Of a DNA stretch of 64,000 nucleotides, positions 26,558-35,848 are shown one piece after another; positions within the stretch are counted from its first letter, which is position 1; every line of letters begins with the position of its first letter. The notes beneath the pieces are model-generated. The model did no database searches. It saw nothing but the letters and a program-made list of their open reading frames with translations, and was not told where the DNA came from. The stretch spans positions 448,207 to 512,206 of the forward strand of contig CBDFLS010000001.1 in the NCBI GenBank assembly GCA_965249185.1, written 5' to 3'. The position numbers and the translations under genes were made by a program. The stretch comes from CBDFLS01 sp965249185. GTDB lineage: Bacteria; Chloroflexota; Dehalococcoidia; Lucifugimonadales; Australimonadaceae.

Positions 26558-27349
26558 CTACGAAAGTCCGGCCACCAACTCCGAGGCCGCCTCGGTGACC
26601 ATCTCTCGGCTGGCCTGGTAGAAGATCTGCGCGTCCACTCCCAAGCAGCAATAGCGGATGCCGTGCCTGACCCACTCGCGGGCGGCCTCGGGCGTCTCCA
26701 CAAAGAGGCCCACCACCACTCCGGCGGCCTGCGCCTTCTCACACACCTCGCGGATCTTGTCGACCACCAGCGGGTGGTTGGGCTCCCCAACGACGCCCAG
26801 TGACTGGGAGAGGTCGTAGGGGCCGACAAAGACGGCGCTGAGGCCCTCAATGGTCAGTATGTCGTCGAGGTTGCTGAGCCCCTCTTGGCCCTCGATGGAG
26901 ACGATGGCCAGAGTATCTTCGTTGGCCTGCAGGTAGTATTCGCGGTCATTGTTGGCCGAATAGTCGGCCGATCTGACGAAGGGACAGACGCCGCGGTTTC
27001 CGACAGGCCCAAACTTGGTTGCCCGCACCGCGTCCCGTGCGGCTTCCACGGTGCTCACGTGGGGCACATGCACCCCATCGGCGCCGATGTTGAGCGCCGC
27101 GGTAATCAGCTCCGGGCGGTTGGAAAGCACACGGACGATGGCCGCAATGCCCTGGGCATTGGCCGCTCGGACCATATTTTCAGCCGTCTCGAAATTGATC
27201 GCCCCATGCTCGAGGTCGATAATCACATAGTCAAAACCGGCATGAGCGAAGATTTCCACTGCTCCCACCGAGGGAAGCTGCACGAACGGACCGAACGCCG
27301 GAGACCCCGTAGCCCACTGCAACCGCAGGTTCTTGCTTCTCACCGCCAT
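26558..27349 (-). CDS. HpcH/HpaI-type aldolase (first copy)
   Basis: The 263-residue protein has GPFVQLPSVGAVEIFAHAGFD, DYVIIDLEHGAINFE with the general-base and metal-site region, GVHVPHVSTVEAA and VFVGPYDLSQSLG. It is clearly paralogous to the following gene but diverged. It is expected to cleave or form 2-oxo acid aldols with pyruvate. Tandem copies suggest two related substrates or a heteromer. Both sit upstream of the MFS and grd-like genes on the same strand. Confidence 0.88.
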   Translation of the reverse strand: MAVRSKNLRLQWATGSPAFGPFVQLPSVGAVEIFAHAGFDYVIIDLEHGAINFETAENMVRAANAQGIAAIVRVLSNRPELITAALNIGADGVHVPHVSTVEAARDAVRATKFGPVGNRGVCPFVRSADYSANNDREYYLQANEDTLAIVSIEGQEGLSNLDDILTIEGLSAVFVGPYDLSQSLGVVGEPNHPLVVDKIREVCEKAQAAGVVVGLFVETPEAAREWVRHGIRYCCLGVDAQIFYQASREMVTEAASELVAGLS

Positions 27350-27668
27350 CCTCCTTCCGTGAACTGCTCAGAGATGGAGGTACATGAGCCCGTGGAACTT
27401 GCGCCATTACCTTTGTACCACCGCGCGCCAGTTTCTACAAGAGCGGGGCCGGTCCCCTGCACCCCAAATCGGGCATGGAGGCCGCATCTCGCACGCATCA
27501 GGCCCCTCCCGCTCAAGTTCTCCCGGCTCATCCAAAAGGCCACGGTCCCTACCGTTGGCGGGCATCCAGACGCCTGGACTCATCGAAGCCTGTGAGCCGG
27601 CGCAACCAGATGGCGAGGCGTATGCTCATGTCGCCATATTTTCGGTCCCGCGGAGCGACACGCGCCTC
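27350..27668. other. Intergenic region without recognisable gene
   Basis: This divergent gap between the aldolase operon and ogt contains no frame with a credible ribosome-binding site or recognised protein. The ogt promoter begins at its right end. I see no hairpin with a T-run. Confidence 0.5.
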
Positions 27669-27696
27669 TTGGCACCCACGATATTCCGCATATAGT
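27669..27696 (+). promoter_or_regulatory. Sigma70-type promoter of ogt
   Basis: TTGGCA (27669-27674), a 16-base spacer and TATAGT (27691-27696) lie 43 bases before the ogt start. Confidence 0.6.
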
Positions 27697-27739
27697 ATCG
27701 CAACGCGACAGGCCTGACCGCTCGATGAGGAGGCGACCG

Positions 27740-28264
27740 ATGCAAAGGCTCTTCTTCGATATCCTCGATACGTCGTGGGGCTGGGTGGGCGTGATTGGGT
27801 CGGCCACGGGCATCCGGCGCACAACGCTGCCCATGGCCACTCCCACCGAGGCCTTGGCGGACCTTGGCCCGGAGGCGGGACGGGCTGAGGAGCGGCCGAA
27901 CGCATTCCAGGAGTTCCGCCAGCAGTTGGAGGGATACCTTCGGGGCGAGCGCGTGGAGTGGGACGTGGCGCTGGACCTGAGCGGCGTCTCCGACTTCTAC
28001 CAGCGAGCGTGGGCGGCGTGCCGGTCCATACCGGCGGGCGAGACGCGAAGCTACGGATGGCTGGCGGCCGAGGCGGGCAGCCCTGGGGCGTCGCGCGCGG
28101 CGGGCCAGGCCATGGCCCGCAACCGCATCCCACTGGTGATCCCCTGCCACCGGGTCATCGGCAGCGACGGCCGGCTGCACGGGTTTGGCGGCGCGGGGCT
28201 GCCCTTGAAGGCACGGCTGTTGGCGCTGGACCATGACGGCGGCGTCCTGACTGCACGGGCCTAG
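27740..28264 (+). CDS. ogt: Methylated-DNA--protein-cysteine methyltransferase
   Basis: The start ATG at 27740 is chosen because GAGGAGG lies just upstream; an earlier in-phase ATG at 27725 overlaps that site. The 174-residue protein has the catalytic motif PCHRVI (Cys136), the helix-turn-helix segment RSYGWLAAEAGSPGASRAAGQAM-like region (residues 103-125), and the N-terminal ribonuclease-like domain. It removes alkyl groups from O6-guanine in DNA by suicide transfer to the cysteine. Confidence 0.93.
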   Translation: MQRLFFDILDTSWGWVGVIGSATGIRRTTLPMATPTEALADLGPEAGRAEERPNAFQEFRQQLEGYLRGERVEWDVALDLSGVSDFYQRAWAACRSIPAGETRSYGWLAAEAGSPGASRAAGQAMARNRIPLVIPCHRVIGSDGRLHGFGGAGLPLKARLLALDHDGGVLTARA

Positions 28265-28322
28265 CACCTCACCGGTCATTCAGGCAGTCTCATCATTCTG
28301 TCCCATGACTCTGGAGGGCCCA

Positions 28323-28563
28323 TCACGCTGGCGGGCCCTCCCCTTCGGAGGCCGCCTGCGCCAAGTGCTCCTCCAGGACAGTCAGGGCCTGCGCATTCAG
28401 GTGCTCGGGGACCAGCACGCGGCAGGGGGTGAGCGCTCACCCCGAGGAAGCTGCTGACATCGCCGGAGCGCAGCCGGGCTGGGACGTGCGCGTTCACCAG
28501 CAGCTCAAGCCACATCTCCGCGGTGAGCTGGTCGGGCGCGGTGGCGGCCACCACCCACTTCAT
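28323..28563 (-). pseudogene. DUF2007-type small protein with a 1-base frameshift
   Basis: The minus frame begins MKWVVAATAPDQLTAEMWLE and LLVNAHVPARLRSGDVSSFLG, typical of DUF2007 proteins that often sit in front of housekeeping genes. It then passes a run of five C residues. In the next frame the family-type ending PCRVLVPEHLNAQAL and a Glu-rich tail continue to a stop at 28323. One C too many explains the break. It is 20 bases past the dnaE stop on the same strand. It may be a real mutation or a homopolymer sequencing error; the function of the family is unknown. Confidence 0.7.
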
Positions 28564-28582
28564 CTGGTGGCCCTTCCCACGC

Positions 28583-31500
28583 TCACGCCGATGCCGGCTG
28601 AACGCTCACCGCATCCTCGTGGCCCAGCCTCTCGCCTAGCAGGCGATGCAGCTCGGAGCAGTAGCCCGTGGTAATGATGGGCATCTCCAACCGCCACCGC
28701 TTGCCCTGACTGAAGATGATCAGGTCCACTCCGTCGGTGCCGGGGAACTCCAGGAGGAGTTGGAGCAGTCCCTTCAGGAAACGGGCGTCCTCCTCCGGCC
28801 GGTCGGTCTCGGTGAGATTGATCAGCACCTTCTGCCGTTTCTCTTCCCGCGATGCCCGGTCCCCGTTGGAGGGGGGAGAGGCCTGGGCCGAAACGCTGCT
28901 AGCCTTCGGCGGGCCGTCGCCGTCCTGCACCGCGGGCCCGAGAGCGGTGTCCGCGGAGCGGGCCGTAGCGCCGTTCGTATGAGGCGCGGCTTGCGGCGTG
29001 GCTTGCTCAGGCGCCGCCTCAGAGCTGGGCGCGGCCTCGTAGCTGGGCGCAGCCTTGGACGGGGGCTCGGTCCACTCCTCCACCTTGGGGGATTCCACAG
29101 GTGATTCCTCGGGCTCAGTAACCTCGGCGGGCGCCTCGTAGAGGACAGCCTTTTCGCACGAGACCGTCAGGTTATCGCCCTGGCGGCGGATACGGCCCAG
29201 GACCTGAACAATGGCGCCCTCCTGCCACAGGTCGGCGGTGGCGGTGTAGACATCGGGCCAGACGGCCACCTCCACCGACTCCACGAAGAGCTCCAGGGTG
29301 ACGAAGAGGCAGCGCCGGCGGTCCTTGGTGTAGCCCTGACGCACCGAGGAGACCGGCCCCACCACGGTGACCCGGGCGCCCTGCTTCTCCAGCTCCAACT
29401 GGTCCCGGGCCAGGATCACATGGGAGGGGACTTGGCCGGCCAGGTAGCTCAACGGGTTGCCGGAGAGGGAGACGCCGAGGAGCTGGCGCTCCCAGGCCGC
29501 CTGCTCACCAGCGGAGACCGCCGGCGCTTCGCGGAGCTGCACCGCGTCCAGAGGCGTGGGGACGGACTGGCCGAAGAGGTCGAACATGGTCACCTGACCG
29601 GACTTGCGGAGCTGGGACTCCCGCTGCGCCAGACCGATAAGCTGGTCGACGCTTGCCAGAAGCGCTCCCCGAGGCCCCAGGCAGTCGAGGGCGCCCACGC
29701 GCACCAGGCTCTCCAGCGCCCGCCGGCCAGCCACCGCCAGCCCCGACCGGCGGCAATAGTCCTCCAGGTCCGCGAATACGCCTTCCTCCCGCCGCGCCTC
29801 CACCATCGGGCTCACGGCGGACGCGCCGACGTTCTTGATGGCCGCCAGACCGAACCGAATGGCGGGGCGGCCATCCTCATCGGTGTCGAGGGAGAATCCG
29901 ACATCGCTCCGGTTGACGTCGGGTGGGAGCACGGGAATGCGAAGGCGGGCGCACTCGCCGACGACGGCCATCACCTTATCCGCGTTGCCCAGGTAGGCGT
30001 TCAGCACGGAGGTCATGAACGCGACGGGGTAGTTGGCCTTGAAGTACGCGGTGGCGTAGGCCACGAGCGCATAGCTCACGCTGTGGGCCTTATTGAAGGC
30101 GTAGCCGGCGAAGGGCTCGATCAGGTCGAACACCTCCTCGGCCAGCCGACGGTCGTAGCCTTGGGCAACCGCCCCATCGAGAAAGCGGTCTCTCTCCTGG
30201 GCCATGAGCTCGCGGATTTTCTTGCCCATGGCCTTGCGGACGATGTCCGCGGTGCCCAGGGAGTAGCCCGCAAAGGCACGGAGCACCAGCAGCACCTGGT
30301 CCTGATAGACGATGACCCCGTAGGTCTCCTCCAGGATCTCCTGCAGGACCGTATGAGGGTATTTGGGAGGTACACGGCCATGCTTGGCATCGATAAACGT
30401 GCCGATATGCTCCATGGGGCCGGGCCGGTAGAGGGCGATCATGGCCGCGAGGTCGCTCAGGGTGGAGGGCTGCAAGTCCTTGATGTACCGCCGCATGCCG
30501 GGGCTCTCCAGTTGGAATAACCCTGTGGTCTCGCCCGACCCGAGCAGCTCAAAGGTGAGCCTGTCGTCCGGCGGGAGTTTCTGGACGTCGATCTCAATGC
30601 CCCGGCTGCGCTTTACCAGGTCGCGCGTCATGCTCAGGATGGTGAGGTTGGCGAGGCCCAAGAAGTCCATCTTCAGCAGCCCCAGCTTGGCCAGGGGCCC
30701 CATGGAGTACTGGGTCATGGCGATGGCGTTCTCGTCGCCCTTCACCGGCCGCTGGAGGGGCACCTGCTCCACCAGGGGGTCCTCGGAGATGACGACGCCG
30801 GCGGCGTGGGTGCTGGCGTGGCGGACCACTCCCTCCAGCTTGCGGGCGGTGTCCACGAGCTCCCGGAGCGTATCGTCGGCGGAGTAGGCCTCTTGGAGCT
30901 CGGGGGAAGACTGATAGGCGTCGTCGATGGTCACGCCCAAGCGGTTGGGGACCAGGCGCGCAATGCGGTCCACATCGGCGTAGGGCAGCGCCAGGGCTCT
31001 GCCCACGTCCCGGATCGCCGCCTTGGCGCCCAGGGTGCCGAAGGTGATGATCTGGGCGACGTGGTCGTGGCCGTACTTATCGACGACGTAACGGATGGCC
31101 TCATCGCGCCGGTCATCCTGGAAATCGATATCTATGTCGGGCATCTCCTTGCGCTCCACATTGAGGAAGCGCTCGAAGACCAGCCGGTGCTCCAGGGGGT
31201 TGATATCGGTGACGCTCAAGCAGTAGAGCGCCATGGAGGAGGCGGCGCTTCCGCGCACACCGAGCATGATGCCGTTGCGGCGGGCGAAATCGGCGATGTC
31301 GGCCACCACCAGGAAGTAGTTGGCGTAGCGGGTCTTGGCGATAACGTCCAGCTCATACTCCAGGCGCTCCCCGGCATCCGACGACCGCGGAACGGTGAAT
31401 CGGCGCTGGAAGCCCTCCCAGCAGAGCCGCGCCAGGTAATCGTCCGGCCCCTCCGAAGCAGGGGTGGGGAACTGGGGGAGGTGGAGGGTGGAGAAGTCCA

Positions 31501-32329
31501 AGGTCACCTGGCACATCTCCGCGATGCGCTGGGTGTTGTCGATGGCTTCGGGCAAGTCGGCGAAGAGCGCCTCCATCTCCTGGGGACTCTTCAGGTAGTA
31601 CGAGTCATCGGCCATCTTCATACGCTTGTCGTCGTTGACGTTGGTGTTGGTCTGGATGCAGACCATCACGTCCTGATAGGGGGCGTCCTCCACGTTGACG
31701 TAATGGAGGTCGTTGGTGGCCACCAGTGGAATGTCAAACTCCGACCGCAATCGCAGAAGGCCCTCGTTGAGCTCGTCGAGAAATGGGAGGTTGCCGTGGC
31801 GCTGGAGCTCCAGATAGAAGTCGGGAAAGCGCTCCTTGTACCACCGGGCCGCCCGTGTCGCCCCATCCATGTCGCCGTCCCTGAGGAGACGGGAGAGCTC
31901 CGAGCTGGGACAACCGGAGAGGACCACGAGGCCCTCGCCGTGCTGCTCCAGCAGCTCCTTGTCCACCCGGGGCTTGTAGTAGAAGCCCTCCAGGTTGGAA
32001 CTGGTGACCAGCTTCATCAGATTCTGGTAGCCCTGGTTGTCCTTGGCCAGGACCGTCAGATGGAAGGGGGTCTTGTCAGCGGGGGTCTTGTCATGGCGAC
32101 TGCCGGAGGCCACATAGAGCTCGCAGCCGATGATGGGCTTGATGCCCGCCTCCAGACAAGCCGAGTAGAACTCCACCACGCCGTACAGGCCGCCGTGGTC
32201 GGTGATAGCGATGGAGCCCATCTCCAGCTCCTGGGCGCGCCGGAGCAGCGGGTCGATGCGGCTCAGGCCATCCAGCAGGCTATATTCGGTGTGCAGATGG
32301 AGGTGAGTGAACAAGGACGCTCCAGCCAT
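28583..32329 (-). CDS. dnaE: DNA polymerase III alpha subunit
   Basis: The 1248-residue protein has, in order, an N-terminal PHP domain (HLHTEYSLLDG at residue 11, ITDHGGLYG at 42), the polymerase palm with PDIDIDF (residues 397-403) and KMDFLGLANL supplying the catalytic aspartates, fingers with ALYRPGPMEHIG, a helix-hairpin-helix region (FGLAAIKNVG), an OB fold (ARVTVVGPVSSVRQGYTKDR) and an Ala/Pro/Glu-rich linker before a small C-terminal domain. It is full length and the replicative polymerase. It has its own promoter close upstream. Confidence 0.97.
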   Translation of the reverse strand: MAGASLFTHLHLHTEYSLLDGLSRIDPLLRRAQELEMGSIAITDHGGLYGVVEFYSACLEAGIKPIIGCELYVASGSRHDKTPADKTPFHLTVLAKDNQGYQNLMKLVTSSNLEGFYYKPRVDKELLEQHGEGLVVLSGCPSSELSRLLRDGDMDGATRAARWYKERFPDFYLELQRHGNLPFLDELNEGLLRLRSEFDIPLVATNDLHYVNVEDAPYQDVMVCIQTNTNVNDDKRMKMADDSYYLKSPQEMEALFADLPEAIDNTQRIAEMCQVTLDFSTLHLPQFPTPASEGPDDYLARLCWEGFQRRFTVPRSSDAGERLEYELDVIAKTRYANYFLVVADIADFARRNGIMLGVRGSAASSMALYCLSVTDINPLEHRLVFERFLNVERKEMPDIDIDFQDDRRDEAIRYVVDKYGHDHVAQIITFGTLGAKAAIRDVGRALALPYADVDRIARLVPNRLGVTIDDAYQSSPELQEAYSADDTLRELVDTARKLEGVVRHASTHAAGVVISEDPLVEQVPLQRPVKGDENAIAMTQYSMGPLAKLGLLKMDFLGLANLTILSMTRDLVKRSRGIEIDVQKLPPDDRLTFELLGSGETTGLFQLESPGMRRYIKDLQPSTLSDLAAMIALYRPGPMEHIGTFIDAKHGRVPPKYPHTVLQEILEETYGVIVYQDQVLLVLRAFAGYSLGTADIVRKAMGKKIRELMAQERDRFLDGAVAQGYDRRLAEEVFDLIEPFAGYAFNKAHSVSYALVAYATAYFKANYPVAFMTSVLNAYLGNADKVMAVVGECARLRIPVLPPDVNRSDVGFSLDTDEDGRPAIRFGLAAIKNVGASAVSPMVEARREEGVFADLEDYCRRSGLAVAGRRALESLVRVGALDCLGPRGALLASVDQLIGLAQRESQLRKSGQVTMFDLFGQSVPTPLDAVQLREAPAVSAGEQAAWERQLLGVSLSGNPLSYLAGQVPSHVILARDQLELEKQGARVTVVGPVSSVRQGYTKDRRRCLFVTLELFVESVEVAVWPDVYTATADLWQEGAIVQVLGRIRRQGDNLTVSCEKAVLYEAPAEVTEPEESPVESPKVEEWTEPPSKAAPSYEAAPSSEAAPEQATPQAAPHTNGATARSADTALGPAVQDGDGPPKASSVSAQASPPSNGDRASREEKRQKVLINLTETDRPEEDARFLKGLLQLLLEFPGTDGVDLIIFSQGKRWRLEMPIITTGYCSELHRLLGERLGHEDAVSVQPASA

Positions 32330-32350
32330 TTCCGATGACGACGGGGGGCC

Positions 32351-32379
32351 ATTATACCGGTGCGGGCCGGGCGCACCAA
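32351..32379 (-). promoter_or_regulatory. Promoter of dnaE
   Basis: On the minus strand TTGGTG (32379-32374), a 17-base spacer and a perfect TATAAT (32356-32351) lie just upstream of the dnaE start, predicting a very short leader. Confidence 0.65.
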
Positions 32380-32424
32380 GAGTAAAAACCTCAACATTTT
32401 GCGGCGTGAGACAACCCTAACCCC

Positions 32425-33624
32425 TCATCCGGTAGCGGAGGTCCGAGGCGCCCCGGGCCCTTGTGCAATCGTGTGGAGCATGGCCTGGGCGAGCAGGTCC
32501 ACCTCCGCCTCGGTGTTGAACGGCGCCGTGCTGAACCGGACGCCCGCGGGGTAGGCTACGGCCCGGGCCGCGATCCGCCAGCTCTCCCACAGCTCGTCCA
32601 CCAGGGCTTCGGGCTCCCAGCCCTCGACGGACACGGACACGAGGCCGGACGAAAGCTCCGGGGTCTCAGGCGAGGTAACGGTGCAGCCGGGCATCTCCGA
32701 CAGCGTGCGCCGGAGCCTTGTGGCCAGGGCCACGCAATGCTGCTCCACGGTCTCCATACCAATGCCGGTGATGAGCTTGATGGCCTCGGTGAGCCCGGCC
32801 AGGAGCGCCATGCTCTGCGAGGCGGTGGCCTGCAACAGCTCCAGGGGCGAGCGCGGGGCCGGATAGCCCCTGGCCTCGGCCTGCCGCTGGGCCCGAGGGG
32901 TGGTGAAGGATGCGCTGAGGCGCTCCCAGTGGTCAGGTGCGACGAAGAGGGCTCCGGTCCCCAGAGGCCCAAGCAGCCATTTCTGGCCCGAGATGGCGTA
33001 GAAGTCGACGCCCAGCTCACGCATGTCCAGGGCGAGATGGCCGGTGGCCTGGGCGCCGTCCACCAGCAGCAGGGCGCCAGCCCGGTGAGCCGCCTCAGCG
33101 ATCTCTCTCATGGGCATGCGGAGCCCGCAGGAGTACTGAACGTGGCTGAGGGCCACCAGCCTGGTGCGCGGGCCCAAAGCGTGTTGGAGCGAGCTCACTA
33201 TCTCGTCGGCCGACGAGCGGGGCGAGATCTCCACGACCTTCACCACGACACCCCGGCGCTCGACCAGGACCTCCGCCGGCACCTGGAGGGCCGGGTGCTC
33301 GAGGTCGCAGGTCACCAGCTCATCGCCGGGCTCCCAAGGGAGGCCGTGCAGCACGATGTTGACACCCTCGGTGGTGCCGTGGGTGAGCAGCATCTCCCGT
33401 GGGTCGGCGCGCACCAGGGCGGCCACCGCGGCCTGGGCCTCACCGTGGACCGTGGCGGCCAAGCGGAGACCGTCAAGACCGGCGGGGCCGGCTTCGCTCT
33501 CCTGGCGCAGCACCTGGCGGACCCGCTCCACGACCGGCTCCGGCGACGGCCCAGCCCAGCCGGTGTTCAGATAGACCATCTTCCTGGTGGCTGGCACCAG
33601 CTCGCGGAGGGAATCTATGTCCAT
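32425..33624 (-). CDS. Class V aminotransferase / cysteine desulfurase-like PLP enzyme
   Basis: The 399-residue protein has the class V fold: THGTTEGVNIVLHGL (cofactor phosphate loop), LLVDGAQATGHLALD with the pyridine-binding Asp189, and the Schiff-base lysine in SGQKWLLGPLGTG (Lys215). The C-terminal GVRFSTAPFNTEAEVD is also typical. The conserved catalytic Cys loop of true cysteine desulfurases is not evident, so it is closer to isopenicillin-N-epimerase-like or selenocysteine-lyase-like relatives. In a Sec-using genome a selenocysteine lyase role is conceivable but not shown. Confidence 0.85.
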   Translation of the reverse strand: MDIDSLRELVPATRKMVYLNTGWAGPSPEPVVERVRQVLRQESEAGPAGLDGLRLAATVHGEAQAAVAALVRADPREMLLTHGTTEGVNIVLHGLPWEPGDELVTCDLEHPALQVPAEVLVERRGVVVKVVEISPRSSADEIVSSLQHALGPRTRLVALSHVQYSCGLRMPMREIAEAAHRAGALLLVDGAQATGHLALDMRELGVDFYAISGQKWLLGPLGTGALFVAPDHWERLSASFTTPRAQRQAEARGYPAPRSPLELLQATASQSMALLAGLTEAIKLITGIGMETVEQHCVALATRLRRTLSEMPGCTVTSPETPELSSGLVSVSVEGWEPEALVDELWESWRIAARAVAYPAGVRFSTAPFNTEAEVDLLAQAMLHTIAQGPGAPRTSATG

Positions 33625-33660
33625 CTCAACGCCTTTCGACGGTATGCTCCGGGAGTTTGG

Positions 33661-34662
33661 TCACGGGGTTTCCGCTTGCTGGGCCTGCTTTCGACGCTCA
33701 ATCATGGCGCGGACCGCGCCGATGGAGCCCAGCCCCTCCCGGGGGAGCACGAAGACCGCAATGACGGTAGGAGGGAGAAAGAGGAGGACGTGCAGGAGGA
33801 TGGCAAAGCCGAGGGCGAGGTCCCTGGGGACTCCCCACAAGCCCAGCAGGGAGACGGTGGCGAACTCGAAGGTCCCCACGGCCCCCGGAAGGCCGGGAAG
33901 CGCGGTGGAGAAGAAGATGGCCCCCACGACTGTGACCATCGCCTCGGCAAAGGTGATCTCGATGCCAAGCCCGCGAGCGAGGACCAGCCCCACGGGGCCG
34001 AGCAGGAGCCAGTAGGCGCAGGTCAGGGCAAAGGACGCCCCCACCCGGCGTTTGCTGGCCCAAAGGTTGGCCAGGACCTCCTCGAAGGAGGTGATTCCGG
34101 GGAGCCGGCGCATGAAGGGGAGGAACCGAACTATCCTCCTTAGGTTGAGCATGATCAGAAGCCATCCGATGGCAAATGCGCTGGTGGCGGCAATGGCGGG
34201 GGTGAAGCGAAGGAGCGTGGGGAGCGCGATAACGGCCGCGCTGACGAAGAAGATGGTGAAGGTGAGGTCCTGAATCCTACTCATCAGCATGGTGGCTATC
34301 ACCGAGCCGCCGGGAAGGCGGTCGCGCACGGTAAGGATGCCGAAGGTCACTATCTCGTCCATGGCCCGGACGGGCGAGATGTTGTTCATGCCCAGCGCGG
34401 CGTTTTCGATCCAGAACAGGCGGAGCGGGCTGACCCGCGCGGTGGTCCACATGAGCCACCAGCGCACGGACCTGAGATACATGGAGAGCAGGAGTATTGC
34501 GACGGCCAAGACTAGGAGGCCGGGCGGGAACTCCTTCAGCGCCATCCCGACCCGGTCCCACTCGACTCCCCGGCCGGCCAGCCAGCCGAGCAACAGCCCC
34601 AGGCCGGCGCCCAGGGACCCGATGCCGGTCCAGGTCAGCAATCGCCGCGTGTTGTCCGTCAT
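33661..34662 (-). CDS. UPF0104/LPG-synthase-TM family membrane protein
   Basis: The 333-residue protein has about eight membrane helices and the family-type segments SMYLRSVRWWLM, LFWIENAALGMNNISP, and LPGLPGAVGTFEFATVSLLG near residue 260. This is the flippase-like membrane domain (PF03706 type) without the soluble aminoacyl-transferase domain. Relatives move or make lipids and often sit in cell-envelope gene sets. It lies 36 bases upstream of the aminotransferase on the same strand. Confidence 0.85.
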   Translation of the reverse strand: MTDNTRRLLTWTGIGSLGAGLGLLLGWLAGRGVEWDRVGMALKEFPPGLLVLAVAILLLSMYLRSVRWWLMWTTARVSPLRLFWIENAALGMNNISPVRAMDEIVTFGILTVRDRLPGGSVIATMLMSRIQDLTFTIFFVSAAVIALPTLLRFTPAIAATSAFAIGWLLIMLNLRRIVRFLPFMRRLPGITSFEEVLANLWASKRRVGASFALTCAYWLLLGPVGLVLARGLGIEITFAEAMVTVVGAIFFSTALPGLPGAVGTFEFATVSLLGLWGVPRDLALGFAILLHVLLFLPPTVIAVFVLPREGLGSIGAVRAMIERRKQAQQAETP

Positions 34663-34817
34663 CTCTCCGTGTGCCTCGCGCCGCCTTCGAGCAAGTCAAA
34701 CGCCTCGTTCAATAAAAGTGCGGTTCTATAATACATAGGGAACGCAACAGCGCCTCGCGGAGAAACGGCGAGAACGCCCACTCCGCCATCAGATGGCTGC
34801 CGCCCCGCCGGGGTCTG

Positions 34818-34868
34818 TATAATAGCTTCGGCTGTCGATAGCGGCTCCCGACCCCTTATCTGAAGGGG
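34818..34868 (+). promoter_or_regulatory. Possible promoter and leader hairpin before the NDUFA9-like gene
   Basis: A TATAAT lies at 34818-34823 without a clear -35 element. Downstream, CCCCTT (34852-34857) pairs with AAGGGG (34863-34868), followed by CCGTTTTG, resembling a weak attenuator in the leader of the 34890 gene. Confidence 0.4.
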
Positions 34869-34889
34869 CCGTTTTGAGGAGGGTGATTC

Positions 34890-35843
34890 TTGGCCATGGT
34901 CCTGGTAACGGGCGCCGCCGGCTTTGTGGGAAGGCGGGTAGTTCGTGCGCTGCGCCAGCGAGGCCAGCACGTGCGGGGGCTGCTGCGCTCCCGCGGAAAC
35001 GCGGCGTTGGTGTTGGAGACCGGGGCGGAGACGGCCATTGGAGACGTCACCGATCCCGCTTCGCTGGAGGCCGCGCTGACGGGCGTCACCCACGTGGTGC
35101 ATCTGGTGGCCATCATCCGGGAGCGCGGAGGGCGCACCTTCGTCTCGGTGAACAGAGAGGGAACGCGGAACCTGGTGGAGGCGGCCCAGCGGTGTGGAGT
35201 CCGGCGCCTGGTCCACCTGAGCGCCATGGGCGCGCGGGACAACCCGCGGTTCCCCTACCTCCGCTCCAAGTGGCAGGGGGAGCAGGTGGTGGGCCAGGGG
35301 AATATTCCATTCACTATTCTCAAACCCTCCATGCTGTTTGGGGCGGGCGATGCGTTCTTCAATCCACTGGCCGCGGGGGTGAAGGCGCTGCCGGTAACTC
35401 CCATTATTGGCAACGGGCGGGTGGCGTTCCAGCCCGTGTCCGTCGATGAGGTGGCGGAGGTGGTGGCCAACACGCTGGAGGATGACTCCACCGTGGGAGA
35501 GGTGCTCGAGCTAGGCGGCCCCGAGCGAATGACCTACAATCAGCTCATGGACGCGGTGCGCAAGCACCTGAACGTTCGCAGGCCGCGAGTGCACATCCCC
35601 GCAGCGCTGCTGCGGCCCTTCATCGCCGTTGGCGAGAGAGTGCTCCGCCAGCCGCCCATCACACGCCCCATGCTGGACATGGTGGCGTTGGACAATGTAA
35701 CGGAGGCCAACGCCATGCCCCGCTTGCTGGGCCGCACCCCCCTTTCGGTGGCCGAGGGCATCGGTTACATTCGTGACATCAGCTTTGCCCAGGCATGGCG
35801 GATGCTCCTGGGATTTACACCCGCCAGCATCAGGGACCACTGA
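34890..35843 (+). CDS. NAD(P)-binding epimerase-like protein, NDUFA9-type
   Basis: A TTG start at 34890 is taken because GAGGAGG lies seven bases before it; an ATG two codons later is the alternative. The 317-residue Rossmann protein has the nucleotide motif GAAGFVGRRV at residue 9 and the family segment RLVHLSAMGARDN followed by YLRSKWQGEQVV. The Y-x-x-x-K pair is reduced to YLRSK. It resembles complex I NDUFA9-like and atypical short-chain dehydrogenases. It is followed directly by folC, so co-transcription is likely. The substrate is unknown. Confidence 0.85.
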   Translation: MAMVLVTGAAGFVGRRVVRALRQRGQHVRGLLRSRGNAALVLETGAETAIGDVTDPASLEAALTGVTHVVHLVAIIRERGGRTFVSVNREGTRNLVEAAQRCGVRRLVHLSAMGARDNPRFPYLRSKWQGEQVVGQGNIPFTILKPSMLFGAGDAFFNPLAAGVKALPVTPIIGNGRVAFQPVSVDEVAEVVANTLEDDSTVGEVLELGGPERMTYNQLMDAVRKHLNVRRPRVHIPAALLRPFIAVGERVLRQPPITRPMLDMVALDNVTEANAMPRLLGRTPLSVAEGIGYIRDISFAQAWRMLLGFTPASIRDH

Positions 35844-35848
35844 GGCCC

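Noticed and set aside
30806..34143. Two frames of more than 500 codons opposite dnaE and the aminotransferase
   Set aside because: They are antisense to clear housekeeping genes and contain no domain.
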